Numbered from the stretch's first letter, positions 33,748-44,995 are shown. The stretch: 64,000 bases of DNA from Ctenosaura bakeri (GCA_948474755.1 CAOLHI010000963.1:186001-250000); one strand, 5' to 3'. Notes: generated by a model from the letters alone, not told the origin. A program made the numbers and translations.

Positions 33748-35390
33748 CCCGTTTACTCATCTTTGCTTCTGCTAAGACTTCAGGTTTGCAAGCAGAAATT
33801 AGTGATAGGGAAAAACTGCTTGCCTGAAATCTGTTCACCTGTCCACCTGGGTCATGCCCACCCATTTCATCACATGCCCACAGAAAGGGCCATGTGAATG
33901 AGCCCCAAGAGTTTGTTTTATGTGACAAAAAAGTCACACAAGTATTTCATGGGGCTGTCACAAATGCTCCAATGGGCCCTTTGTATCCGTGGATTCTGTA
34001 TTCAACCAACCACAACTTGAAAATATTCACCCCCCCAAAAAAAAAATCTCAAAAGCAGACTTTGATTTTGGCCGTCTTATATAAGGGACCCAATTTTACT
34101 ACACCATTGCACATAATGGGACTTGAGCATGCACAAATTTTGGTATCAACAGGGGTTCTGGAACTAAACCCTAGCAAATACCAAGGGCCCACTGTGCTGT
34201 TTTCTGTGGATCCAAATCAGCAGAAAGAAACATTATGTGTATAATGCTCATTTGATCTGGAAAATTTGAAGATTTATCAAAATAAGCAATGGTAGGGTCC
34301 CAGTGTGTGGTGAATTTTTAAAGTTACTAGGCTGTTACATCTGGGTACCATCTGCTCTATTAGCAGCAATCTTTTACAACACAAGCAATAACAAGTCAAT
34401 ACTACAGCCTGGCTGGACTGTTTTTATGCTGTGAACTGCATGCAGTGTAAGAACCATTACGATCATACTTGGTGGCCACAGGATGTTCTTCCAGGAACAA
34501 CATTATTATCCTAGAACAAGATGTTACCTGAAGCCAAGTGAAATCTTAGTGGATCTGAGGAATAACCGTTCACCGCTTGCTGCTCTTGCTGCTGGGAAAT
34601 CTCTTCTCGCTGTGCAATTCCAGCCAGCTAATATAAAAACTTCCAGCTGAGAGAGCAATTTCTTGAAGTCCCGTTTCCCATAAAGACCAGGATTGTAACT
34701 GGGTCACCAACTGACCCAGAGTATCCTAGAACTTTGGGAAGGAAATTTTACTTCATGGCCCATCTTCAGTTTTAATCCACAAACCCAATTCTCTCAAGTA
34801 TCCACTAGCCAAAAACATAACTTCAGCCAAATCCTCATCTTATCTTTCCCTGGCAAATGCTGACTCCCCTTCTCCCTCTCTCTCCAGCAGATGCCTCATC
34901 CTTTTGCCCTCTTTCAAACTGCGATGAGAACATTTGGCACAGAAGGACCTTGGATTGGAGGGTGCCGCCATAATAGAACAGAGTTGTTTGGAAGAGAGTC
35001 CCCTAGAACTCAGCTGGAGCAGCTTTTGATAAAACACGCTCTTGCTTCACTGCTGCAGTCCTGTGCACATTTAGCTGGCAGTGCAGGATTGGGATGCATA
35101 TTGTTTTGTCATGCTACATAGCATGACACCCAACACGCACCCAACCTTATTGTTGGGCAGCAAAGTTGCATGAAAGAGCAGCAGATAGACGGCTGCATTT
35201 GTTGTTCCATCTTAGGCAACAAAATGTCTTGGCTTATCCCTATTAGAGAGGTAACCCTACCTTAGTCAAGGCTTACCTGGCACCAATATGACATCCTCTG
35301 GTAAAAGCCTTTCTATTTAATCAGGCTTGCAAAGTAGCTGGAGTATTTCAGATAATTTCCACTAATTGCCAAGATATTTGCTGGATCTTA
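33748..35390. other. No recognisable feature
   Basis: A short palindrome GTCATGCTACATAGCATGAC lies at 35108-35127. Frames up to 116 codons at 33894-34244 and 34840-35121 have no signature. Confidence 0.45.
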
Positions 35391-35440
35391 GTGCGTGCGT
35401 GTGTGTGTGTGTGTGTGTCTATGTGCACATGTGTGTGTAT
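35391..35440. repeat. (GT)n microsatellite
   Basis: Runs of GTGCGTGCGTGTGTGTGT with a second short GT run after 'ctatgtgcacat'. Confidence 0.9.
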
Positions 35441-35523
35441 TAATTATCATGATGGCATTGTATACCATTTCTGTAAATCACTGTGGAATCAAGTGTTGAT
35501 GAACAATGAAATAACAATATATT

Positions 35524-35537
35524 AAATAAATCAATTA
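35524..35537. repeat. Target-site duplication at the 3' side of the large LINE
   Basis: AAATAAATCAATTA, identical to 41911-41924. Confidence 0.85.
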
Positions 35538-35928
35538 GTCAGTCAGTCAAGCCTTTATTGTGGTCAACAAACCATAAGGCAAAACACTTGTTACATACAA
35601 TGTATAACTACTATATACGTTATATATATTCTACGTGGGGATAAAAACATGGAAATATAATATATTTATGATAAAATAAAACACAATGTGTAATTAAATT
35701 AGATGTAATGCATTTTAAAAGCAGCTTAATAAGTTAAGTTTAAGATTAGTTAGGAAACTATAAAATTTAAAACATATCGTATGTAAAAATTTCTATTGAA
35801 GCTCGTACAACCTTTTCCCCTCATATAGAATTCTTGGTAGCCCTACAGTTCCTAGAGATATGGCCCCATATCAGGTGATTACTACAAAGGGAATTATTCA
35901 AATGTTAAGATTTGTGTACCATAGGCCT

Positions 35929-38900
35929 TCAAGTTCTAATAGCACTGAAGAGAAACTTTGCTACCTCCTCAGTTACTCTTTTTTCAGTGTCCTCCAATAG
36001 ATGTATTGAATACCATCCCAAGGATCTTCCAGGAAACTTGCTTAGGAGAGGCACTATTAACCTTAACCTATCATCATTATAGAAGGTGCAATAAAAGAGT
36101 ACATGAGATAAGGATTCTACTAGTCCCTCCCTACAGGGCATACACGATCCCTGTACTCAATTTGCTGAAAACGTCCCTCTAGAACAGCAGATGGAATAAC
36201 GTTAAATCTAGCTTTACTAAATGCCATCCAGTATTTGGGGACCGTTAAATTTTTGAGATAGTTTGCACCCCTAATTGGATTAAACCTCAAACCCAAACTA
36301 ATGGGAGAGCAAGTTGTGCATGCGATGGATATAGAATACTGGGTGTCAATATCCTTGATTCGTTGTGCAAGGATCAGCTTGGCCTTGGGCCAATCAAGAG
36401 TGAGAAGGAATGTATCTGAAAGGCCTAATTGTTGCAATTTTTCTTTCACAGATTTAGTCAGATGACTAATATATGTATCTCTTTGCATCAGGTAAACATA
36501 CCAGCCTCTGGCCCTGCAAAGACAACCCTCAGCCAGTATGCTAAGGCCCACTTCCATGCTGTACATTCAATTGATGTACAACCAGCCTCCAGACTGAGAA
36601 CTACTGATGGGACACAATTTGGGACCGCAAATAGTTTTCTGAGGAATGTTGAGAGTACTCGTTCCACTGTTAAAGAAAAACCCAGAATCCATACCGGGAT
36701 ACCAAACAGTAGTTGGGGAGGAACCTTGGCCTGGAATACCCTAAGTGCAGCTGGAATCAATTGTCCCCCCTTAGTATAAAAAAATCGGACAATTGCTCTG
36801 CTATTGCAGGTTGCGTTCTGTATAGTGGTTGCCCACTGCAATGCCCAGGCACCAGATGCGTGAAAAATAACCCACAAGTATTTAAATTTCTCACTTGTTC
36901 TATTTTATGACCAGCTATAACCCAATTAAGTATGGAGTATTTTTTTGGAAAAAAACAAAATTTTAGATTTGTTATAGTTGATAGTTAGCTGGTTGTTTTC
37001 ACAATACTCCATGAAAGCTCTTATTATTCGTCTCAAACCAATCTTGCTAAAGGAGAGGAGAACAGCATCGTCTGCATATAGGAGTAAGGGAATACTCACT
37101 GAAGCCAGTTTAGGAGGGTGAAAAGTCTCTGAACAGACAGGAAGAGCAAGATCATTGAGATACAAATTAAATAATGTGGGCGCAAGGATACATCCTTGTT
37201 GGACACCTCTTTCTACTGGGATGGAGTTGGTAAGATTACCCTCTACTCTGCATCCACTTGTACTGTGGTGTTGCTATATAGCTTCATCATTAGCCTAAGT
37301 AATCTTTTATCAATAGAAGTAGCAAGGAGTTTAGCCCACAATCTATCTCTGGATATTAAATCAAATGCCGATTTCAAATCCATGAAGGCAGTATATAGCC
37401 TATTGCTATATGCTGTTGAATATTTTTCGGCCAGATGATTTAAAACTACACAATGATCTGTGGTTGATTTGCCCTTCCTAAAACCAGTTTGTTCTTCCCC
37501 CAGTATTTTTTCTGACTCTATCCAGTCTGTCAGACGATTGTTAAGAAGGCAACCCACTACAGATAATAAGCTAATGGGGCAATAGTTGGTAGGGTCATTT
37601 TTGTCTTCTTTTTTTGTATATGGGAATGATAATGGCCTGAGACCAGCTCTCAGGTAATTGGGCTGTCCGGTTCATATGGGTAAATAGGGTTGCCAATAAA
37701 GGTACCCACCATGAGATATTTGCTTTTAAGAGTTCGGGCATGATTAAATCTGGCCGTGGGGCTTTGCCAGATCTCATTGTGGAGATCAAATTTACAACTT
37801 CATGCTGGGTCACTGGGGGCCAGTGTGGAATGACCAGATTTTCCACAGGGCCAATACATTTTCCTTCCAACAGCCCCGCTTTGAGCTCTTACAGTCCTTG
37901 AACAAAGTGGAGAAATAAGCTTCCCATACATGTGCTGGAATATTACATTGGGGTGCACCCTCCAGGTTGCCTAGCATGCTTGTGACAATGGTCCAGAACT
38001 GTCTGGTATTCCTTTGTAGAGAGGAAGCTAGCAATACTGACCATTGCCTGTACCTAGTTTCCTTTTTCTTCTTAGCGATCAATGTTTTATAGTATTTTTT
38101 TTATAGTATAGTAGCTCTTTGGCAAAGAGCGGGAGTTGTCTTCCCTGTACTTAAGATACACTTTCCTCAGGAGGTCCCTTTCCTCCGAGCATTCTAAATC
38201 TAATCCTGTGGTTATCCTCTTATGTCTAACAATGAAAGAGCTTGTTTCCATGCTCCTTATTGTCTTAGCCAACAGCGCAGTGAGCAGTGAATAGTTTTCC
38301 AGGGCAACTTGTATATTCTGTGACTCTATAATGGAGTTCTTAATCTCCCTATAACTTGGTGAATTTAGTAATGTTGAGATCTTACTGCTTACATTATCAG
38401 ACCGTCTTACTCTTTTCCGGGTTATAGCCACTGCTGAGTTGACCAGTTGTTTTTGAGGGCTTAAACGAGTATTGAAAGAGGTTCCCAAACTCAGAGAGAG
38501 AGGTCAATGATCGCTCTCAGTTCTAGCTGCCAGAGAAAACTGCAGTACATGTTTATAGATAGAATTAGAAACTAATACATAGTCTATTGTGCTACTCCCT
38601 TTTCCTGATGTATATGTGTATTCTCCAGTTTGTTCAAACTTTGGGTCCCTGTTTATTATTTTTATTGCAAGGCGCCCCACCATCTGTACAAGACATATAA
38701 CAGCATAGTTAATCCCTGTGTCCTTTGAGTGTCTGTTGATGTTAAGCACATGATCCTCCAAATCGTTAAACTGCCAGGAATGGGAGGAAAAGAGGGTTTT
38801 GTTGTCTGGCCCAATTCTAGTGTTAACGTCCCCCATCACAATTACGTGTGATTTAGGAAACTATACTTTCAACTTGACTATGTATTCTTCTAATGTCTCC

Positions 38901-39367
38901 CATTGTCGGGTGATATCTTCCCTGTTAGTCGTTGGGGGGATATACACATTAACTAATAATAAGCATATGAATCCAAACTCAAGTACACATGCCATAGCAA
39001 TCTGACCACATGGAGCTAGACATATGTTGGAAACATGTAGGGAGGTAGAGCACAAAATGGTGAGTCCAGCTTTTGGTCTTCCCTTTCCAATTGGAGCTCT
39101 AGCAGGTTGCTCCAAAACAATGTAGCCAGTAATATCCAGTTTTGTTGTAGACCACATCTCCTGGAGGGAAATTATGTCAAATTCCTGTAGGAAATCAGAA
39201 ACCTCATGATTCTTAGATTTAGAAATCCATCCCGCTACACTCCAGGACAAAATTTTTACCTGATTTTTTGCCAAAGGAGATGATTTTGCGTCATAGGGTA
39301 CTAAGGAAACACAATAAGGTACAGGCTGTTTAGTAGTTTTAGCTTCCTCCACACTGTCCTTTAATTG
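35929..39367 (-). pseudogene. ORF2 region of the large LINE: APE endonuclease and reverse transcriptase
   Basis: The endonuclease (39352-38504) shows the APE-type series ILSWSVAGW, IISLQEMW, VNVYIPP, MGDVNTRIG, STIDYVLVSN and ESDH. It is cut by an in-frame TAG at 38861 and a TGA at 38504. The reverse transcriptase follows in pieces: SGKAPRPDLIMPELLK (37595-37870), EEQTGFRKGKSTTDHC with FMDLKSAFD (37243-37557), and LLYADDAVLLS with LTINYNKSK (36926-37165). The catalytic YADD box is intact. The C-terminal region ends in a segment (35929-36566) with 'ARFNVIPSAVLEGRFQQI', then cysteines and HVLFYC, a possible zinc-binding motif. At least five frameshifts are needed to follow the frame. No RNase H domain was recognised. 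Confidence 0.8.
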
Positions 39368-41245
39368 TCACTTCATTTTTTGAATCTGGGCCAGATGTCC
39401 ACTGTCATCATGGAATATGGCTCCATTAGTCCTCCGATGTCCTCTCTTTGAAGCATAATGCTCATCCCTGCCAATGTGGTCCACGTTTACCACCTGGTTG
39501 TGTCTACCAGCGGAGAATGCCTCTGGTTCTTTGCTGCAGTTCATTATGCCCAAATGTTCAGTGTTGTATATTGTTTTCTGCCCCAGGGAGGATCTTTCAC
39601 ATATTTCGTTATTCTCTAGATTGGCTGCTGCTGAAACCAGCTGCATACCCCTCAGTTTTAACTTCCCCAAGACCCTACTTCCATGCAATTTATGTAAAGT
39701 AGTTGTTAGAGAAGTTAATCTATCTACGATTTCAGTTTGTAGTGGAGGAGGCAGAGTCTGAAAGGTTTTTAATAGAGACTCCTCCTCCTTTATAGTCATA
39801 TCATTAAATGTATTTACAATAAATTGTTTATCTTGAGGGCACTGAGTTGGACATTGTGCAGGGTCTGAAAAATCGATAAGATTAGTTGTTATGCTGTTAC
39901 TGTTCTTATTTTGGGGGCAAATGTTAGGCATGTCATTAATTAATGAAGTAGGAAGGGGCCTATTTTCAAAGAAGCAGGAAGTAACTATACCCTTGTTTAA
40001 AAGTTTAGACCTGAAGGAGTATACTTTCTCTGCAGTTTGATCATTTATAAAAGTCACAACTGCACAGGCATGAGTATAATTATAGAAGAAGTACCCCACG
40101 TGGGAAATTTCCAAGGGGGTAAGTCTAAATGAACTGCAGATTCCAATGTACATACAAAATAGGCTCTACGTGCAGGTTGAGATAGCATACCTTGAGGTTT
40201 AGGGTAGTTACTAATGACCAGTTTGTTTTTGGCTAAAATTAAGTTCCAGGACTTACTTTTCCAATTGTACTGAGAGCCAGGAGTTTGGAGATCCTCACCT
40301 TGGAGAGATATCTTCTTCTTGTTAGGCAAGTCATTTCTCAGTGCCTTTTCCCAAGAATCTTGAATAACTGGTTCTTCACTGCTAAAGCAGGAGGAACTTC
40401 GTAAGGGAAAGATAGGATCATTATAATTTCCATATGAGGGCATCTGGTTATTCTGTTGGGGGCTAGGTGCTTTTTTATTTGGCCTCTCTTGTTTACTTGT
40501 TTTTTGTTTTGTTTTTTTGGTTCTCTAGTGTATTTGGCTTCATGTCCAAGATATTAAACAATTTTTGGAAGTTCATTTTTCCTTTCTTAAGTTGTGATCA
40601 ATGACCTTTCCCTAACCTCTTTGTATTTTGGTTCTTCTTTAACTTGTTAGGGTCACTATGTAAATACTTTTGTTTTCTGTTGGAGTTCTTCCGCTTAGTT
40701 TCCTTCCTTCCATTGCTATGTTGAGATATGCTACCCTCACAGCCCAATAGCTTGGTTTCAGGTTGGAATTCCATCCTTACCAATACTTCAGTAATAGCTG
40801 TTAATAGGCCATTACATTCGGAGAGGTAGGATTTCATTGATTGTAGATCCTTGGATATGACTACAGCATGTCCCATTAATTCTGTCAGTTTTACTAGATT
40901 CTTCATCTCACCTGGTGTTATTTCTTGATTTAGAATGCTCTCCGTTTGGTTAACAATAGCATTGTCTTTGGAAGATTCAATTATGGTTCCATATCTCCAG
41001 TCCCATGGTAGGGTAGCATTTTCATTGCTTTCAGCAAAGGCAAATTCCTCTGCCAAATTAATGCCATCCTTGTTATATGGATCAAATAAGATCTGTCTAC
41101 TACTTAGGGTCCAATCAAGCTCTGCATCTGTGGACAAATCAGGTCCTGGATTCTTTATTTTGACCACTGGAGAAAAGTATGCAGGAATTTCTGTCTGTTT
41201 TGCTTGTTTTATTTGCCCCTCCTTATTAATTGTGGAAGATTCCAT
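39368..41245 (-). pseudogene. ORF1-like region of the large LINE
   Basis: Translation begins at the ATG at 41243-41245 (MESSTINKEGQ) and runs 215 codons. It is rich in charged residues, with a basic C-terminal stretch (KETKRKNSNRKQKYLHSDP) typical of a nucleic-acid-binding ORF1. The reading then shifts frame near 40600-40450, continues in another frame (40054-40443, with LQTPGSQYNWKSKSWNLILA) and returns to the first frame near 40110. That last part (39368-40153, 261 residues) includes the segment HACAVVTFINDQTAEKVYSF, which could be the second half of an RRM-like fold. It ends at a TGA at 39368-39370, only a few codons before the endonuclease and in the same frame. Confidence 0.6.
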
Positions 41246-41910
41246 GTAAGTTGGTAAAGCACCTAAATTTCTATATCCCTATCTTGTAAGAACCACTATC
41301 GTTCTTAATGAAGCTGCCACTCCTGTTCTTCTACTTTTGAGTAAATTCCTTTACTTTACTTTACTTTACTTCACTTCTGTGTTAGTTTTATTGCTTTTCT
41401 GGTTTTCTGAGTTTATTTAAAAGAGTAAATTTCAGGAAGAAGAGAACCCTGATAGTCCTGATTATCTTTTCTCTTCTTAAGCTTGTGTTGGAACAAACAT
41501 ATCGATGTTGACACCAACTAAAAATAACTAATGTCAGCAGCTGAGAGATACATCAACAAGTGAGTAGGAAGACAAAATTTGGTTTCACTTTAATTACTCA
41601 CAGTTGAGCCAATTTCACGTGAGTAGGTGGCAAATCTTGATTTAGCTTGGGTGTTTTAATCCTTTGCTTTTCTTCAATATACTTTTGTGTTTTACTCCCA
41701 GATAAATTTGTAGAAAGTAAATTTGAAGTAAGATTGAATATACTTAGTGGAGAAGACAAGGTAGCAGCCTGAATAATCCTCCAGCTCACCGCCAAACTCC
41801 ACCAAAATCCAGCTTCGGAAATAGTGAAAATAGTTGCTGTGAGGCTTCTAAAACAACTATAAGGGAGTGGGAAGAGTGCGACACACCGATTTTCATGTTA
41901 TCCTCTGATC

Positions 41911-41924
41911 AAATAAATCAATTA
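41911..41924. repeat. Target-site duplication at the 5' side of the large LINE
   Basis: AAATAAATCAATTA, identical to 35524-35537. Confidence 0.85.
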
Positions 41925-41930
41925 AAAGAG

Positions 41931-42575
41931 GGCCCTATCACACTACACTGTTTTAGCACTATTATTCCACTTTAACTGCCATGGCAACATTCTATGGAAT
42001 TCTGGGGTTTGTAGTTTAGTGAGGCCCAAGAGCTCTCTGGTTGAGAATTCTAAATGCTTCATCCTAAACTTGCAAATCCTAGGATTCTATACCATGAGTT
42101 AAGGTGCAATAATAGCACTATAACAGTGGCTCTTTTCGCACAGCATTGCCAAAGTGAAAGGGCCCCTTGAGCATCGCGTAAATGTGGGGAGCAGTCCACA
42201 CAATGCACTCATATTTGCGTGATGCTCAAGAGCCTGACGTGGACCGCACATGCTTTTTTTATTTTTGGCTTGAAGCCGAAAATGCTGCACAGTCGTGCAT
42301 CACTCTGGGGTCTTGCACGCATTTACCTGGCATGCGGAGCCTCGGGAGCCGGGCCGGTCGCACTTCCTGTGCAGACTGGGAAAGGTCCCAGGCTGCACTG
42401 CTGAAGGAAAGTCCCAGGCTGCACTGCAGAAGGAAGAGGCGCGACCAGGAAGCTGCTGCGGAGCCCATGCAGGAGGGATGTGAGTGCGTTCCTCCAAAGT
42501 CTTTGTGCGCGAGCCCTGCTGCCCAGCACCGGGAAAAGGTAAGGTGCGAAAAGGGCCAGTGTTATGTGATAGGGC
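41931..42575. mobile_element. Palindromic Harbinger-like MITE, copy 6 (variant), with nested GC-rich element
   Basis: The left part 'ggccctatcacactacactg' to 'agcactataacagt' (42127) and the right part 'gttatgtgatagggc' (42561-42575) are the two ends of one MITE. They are separated by GC-rich element D. The variant differs from copies 1-5 in its termini (CCCTATCACAC) and in having 'aactgccatggcaaca' in the left arm. Confidence 0.75.
42128..42557 (-). mobile_element. GC-rich Harbinger-like element D, nested
   Basis: GGCTCTTTTCGCACAGCATT to GGTGCGAAAAGGGCC, flanked by AGT at 42125-42127 and 42558-42560 (3-bp target duplication). The hairpin arms 'gagcatcgcgtaaatgtggg' and 'catatttgcgtgatgctc' are kept. 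The donor-like motif, read on the minus strand, is CAGGTAAAT at 42322-42330. The 137-codon frame over it is not a gene. Confidence 0.8.
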
Positions 42576-42838
42576 ACAGAATGACTGACATATAATTCTA
42601 AATGGCTACCCTTCTGGGGCCAAAAGGGCTAAGTTTCAGCGACACTGAGGAAACAAAGACAACCAAGCAGACAGATAGGTGAATGGCTAGAAAACATAGA
42701 ATCTACCTGTTTAGCTGTATAAGAGTCATTTTTAGAATTAGAACTTGAAATCTTACTTTTAAAAAGTAATGAATTGTTGTTACAGTTTCAACTCCTCCTA
42801 TCAATTATAGTTACTTTCCTAGAATCATAGTATCTTAG

Positions 42839-43029
42839 GCCATTTCCACACTACACTCTTATAGTGCCAATTTTCCATTTTCAACATCCTATCAAACCCC
42901 AGGGTTTGCAGTTTAGGGAGGGGAATTTAGCATTCTCATCCAGAGAGCTCTATGGTATCAGTACACTACAAACTCCAGAATTCCAAAAGTGGAATAATAG
43001 CAGTATAACAGTGTAGTGTGAAAATGACC
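42839..43029. mobile_element. Palindromic Harbinger-like MITE, copy 7
   Basis: GGCCATTTCCACACTACACT to GTGTGAAAATGACC, flanked by TTA on both sides (42836-42838 and 43030-43032). This is one of the two copies with a perfect TWA target duplication. Confidence 0.85.
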
Positions 43030-43032
43030 TTA

Positions 43033-43236
43033 GTGTTGGAAAGGCCCACAGGAGCCATCTAGTTCTACCGAACAGGAATATACATCTATTGCACTTCTAA
43101 AAGATGCCCATTCAACCTCTGTTTAAAGACCTCCAAAGAACGAGAGTTCATCCTTGCAGCAGTCCGTTGCACATTACTTACAGTGAAGAAGTTCTTGCTA
43201 ATGTTTAGTTGGAATTTCTTTTTTTTGCAGGGGGGC
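43033..43236 (-). mobile_element. CR1 3' remnant, minus strand
   Basis: 'gaaaggcccacaggagccat', 'cctctgtttaaagacctcca' and 'gaagttcttgctaatg' follow the CR1 3' end order. The 3' terminus appears interrupted by MITE copy 7. Confidence 0.65.
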
Positions 43237-43410
43237 AGGAAGAACATAAGAACAGTCATTCTGTATCAGACTAAGGACCTACTTAGCCCAAAATTCTGCT
43301 TCCATCATGTCCATGGGAAGCTCATAACAAGAGAAAAGTACAAGAGCACACCTCTGCTCATGTTGTCCAGAAACTGGCAGAGGAAGTAATATAGAGCTAT
43401 CATACACAGG
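43237..43410 (+). mobile_element. Squamate interspersed repeat, LINE 3'-UTR type
   Basis: 'gaacataagaacagtcattc' and 'tgtatcagactaaggaccta' match the recalled squamate repeat 'ctggatcagaccaaagg...'. It continues through 'ccatgggaagctcataa' and 'ccagaaactggcagaggaag'. The parent LINE is not certain. Confidence 0.5.
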
Positions 43411-43544
43411 TCTATTTTTTTATCAACAGGATTATTGATACCCTTAATCACTCTGATTAGTCTAATTTCCTTTTAAACCCATCCAAACTGATAGGTATTA
43501 CTACTTCTGGATAATTAGACAGATAACTGGCATCCAACAGTGAG

Positions 43545-43760
43545 CATCTGAATATATGAGACCTAAATAGCACAGTGAACATTCCTTAATGCATTGTATT
43601 TCTTCATGCAATTATATGAATAGGCTTGAAAGAACATGAAATGAAAAATACAAGTACATAATTTTTTATAGGAATCCAAGTTTCCATTTTAACATTAAGT
43701 GATAACGGAACATATCTAGCTGTGGCCATTTAAGGTCTCCTGCAAAGGCAACACTCATTT
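43545..43760. repeat. Unnamed repeat, copy 1 (partner at 45325)
   Basis: It shares 'gtatttcttcatgcaattat' / 'gtatttctttatgcaaatac', 'gaacatgaaatg' / 'gaacatgaagtg', 'aggaatccaagtttccat' / 'aggaatctgagttttcat' and more with 45325-45530, in the same order and orientation. No coding or terminal structure is seen. Confidence 0.6.
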
Positions 43761-43774
43761 CTCAAAGAATCGAT

Positions 43775-44328
43775 GGCCTTTTCTGCACGCAGTTATTAAG
43801 GTGGGCCAATGCTTCTTGCCACAGTCTTCTGCACCTTGGAGCGGACTAGGTTCAGTTAATTTACCTCCGTTCCGCACATAATTCTGACTAAATGCACCCC
43901 CATGTGGTGGTAAAGCGTGCTATTTGAAAACCGGAAGAAATAGGTTTTCCAATTTTCCAGATCGATCTGATTCATACTTTCACAATGGTGCAGACACGTA
44001 CATTCGCGCCAATGCAAATTGGTGGTCAGGGGAGGGTTCACGGGAGGGGCCAGGGGGTAATATGGACTTATGTACGTACGCAATGACGTACTAAACCATG
44101 CAAAAAAGGGGGGGCCAATCACAGCCGACGGGGCAGGGTGAGAGGAGTAATGAGAGTGGCCACGGCAGAGGCAGTGTGGATTCATGAACTCACACTCCTC
44201 CGAATCAGAATGGAACATGTGCAGTAGCTGTGCAGAAGGAAATGAGGGAAAGTCCGCCTTGTTTTGAGCCCAGAAAACCCAGTAAGAAACAGCACGAACC
44301 GATTCACCAGCCTCATGCGGAAAAGGCC
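43775..44328. mobile_element. Third Harbinger-like TIR element, 554 bp
   Basis: It starts GGCCTTTTCTGCACGC and ends CTCATGCGGAAAAGGCC. The reverse complement of the end, GGCCTTTTCCGCATGAG, gives a 15-16 bp inverted repeat with few mismatches. The termini resemble the GC-rich family, but the interior is unrelated to it. The 160-codon minus-strand frame inside (43856-44338) overruns the terminus and has no transposase motif. It inserted at the edge of a CR1 3' end. Confidence 0.7.
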
Positions 44329-44540
44329 ATAGAATCACAGAATCATAGCATTGGAAGGGGCCTCATGGGCCATCAAGTTCAACCCTGTCACTTAATGCAG
44401 GATCTCCACCTAAAGCATCCCCACCATGTAGCTGCCCAGCCTCTCTGGGCAATTGGTTCATTGTCAAACTGCTCTTACTGTGAACACATTCCCGCTAATG
44501 TTCAATTAAAATCTACTTTTCTGTAGCCCCTACTTGGCTA
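44329..44540 (-). mobile_element. CR1 3' end, minus strand
   Basis: 'atagaatcacagaatcatag' is the CR1 terminal octamer repeat in reverse, followed by 'ttggaaggggcctcatgggc', 'tgcccagcctctctgg' and 'ttcccgctaatgttcaat'. Only the 3' untranslated region is present. Confidence 0.75.
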
Positions 44541-44559
44541 AGAACTATGTACCCTCTCT

Positions 44560-44887
44560 GGCCCTTTTTGCACAGCATTTTCCATGTGAAAGGGCACCTG
44601 GAGTGTTGCATGATTGTGAGGAGCGATCTGCATGACACTCACAATCACGCGACGCTCCAGGGCCTGGCAGGTGCTGCTTGCGCACTTTTTCATTTTTGGC
44701 TTTCAGTCGAAAATGGTGCATGATCGCACATTGCTCCAGGGCTCCACACACACTCACCTGGCATGCGGAGCCTCCAGAGCGGTTGTGCGAAGCTGAAGCA
44801 GTGGGGACACGAGAGCCTCTCGCTGTAGGCTGCTCGCACGATCCTCGCACCCCAGCGCCGAAAAAAAGGTAAGGTGCGGAAAGGGCC
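44560..44887 (-). mobile_element. GC-rich Harbinger-like element E, internally shortened
   Basis: GGCCCTTTTTGCACAGCATT to GGTGCGGAAAGGGCC, 328 bp, flanked by TCT at 44557-44559 and 44888-44890. The hairpin arms 'gagtgttgcatgattgtgag' and 'ctcacaatcacgcgacgctc' are almost intact. The donor-like motif on the minus strand is CAGGTGAGT (44753-44761). The GC-rich part near the right end is about 100 bp shorter than in D. Confidence 0.8.
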
Positions 44888-44995
44888 TCTACGTTGTTGG
44901 ATTGTAAATCTCTGCAACTATAGCCACCAAAGCCATGGTGAGGAATGATGAGAATTGCAGTCCAACAACTTCTGAAGGGCCACACGATTCCCACC
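44888..44995. mobile_element. Palindromic hAT-like MITE remnant
   Basis: 'cgttgttggattgtaaatct' pairs with 'gaattgcagtccaacaactt' around a centre at 'accaaagccatggtgagg'. This is the same type as 4085-4180. Confidence 0.6.

Larger units (their letters stand above)
35538..41910 (-). mobile_element. Apparently full-length APE-type LINE (I/Vingi-like group?)
   Basis: A 6,373-bp element lies on the minus strand between perfect 14-bp direct repeats AAATAAATCAATTA. From 5' to 3' it has about 665 bp of 5' untranslated sequence (with a TTTAC-repeat near 41347-41371), an ORF1-like region, an AP endonuclease, a reverse transcriptase, a C-terminal cysteine/histidine segment and a 3' untranslated region. 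The 3' untranslated region ends in a short GACT repeat instead of poly(A). It is broken by stops and frameshifts and is inactive. The reverse transcriptase layout (EEQTGFRKGKSTTDHC; LYADDAVLLS) resembles a LINE type common in lizards that I would place near Vingi/I elements. The clade is not proven. Confidence 0.8.

Noticed and set aside
43856..44338. 160-codon minus-strand frame as a possible transposase
   Set aside because: It overruns the element's terminus and shows no DDE or Myb-like motif.
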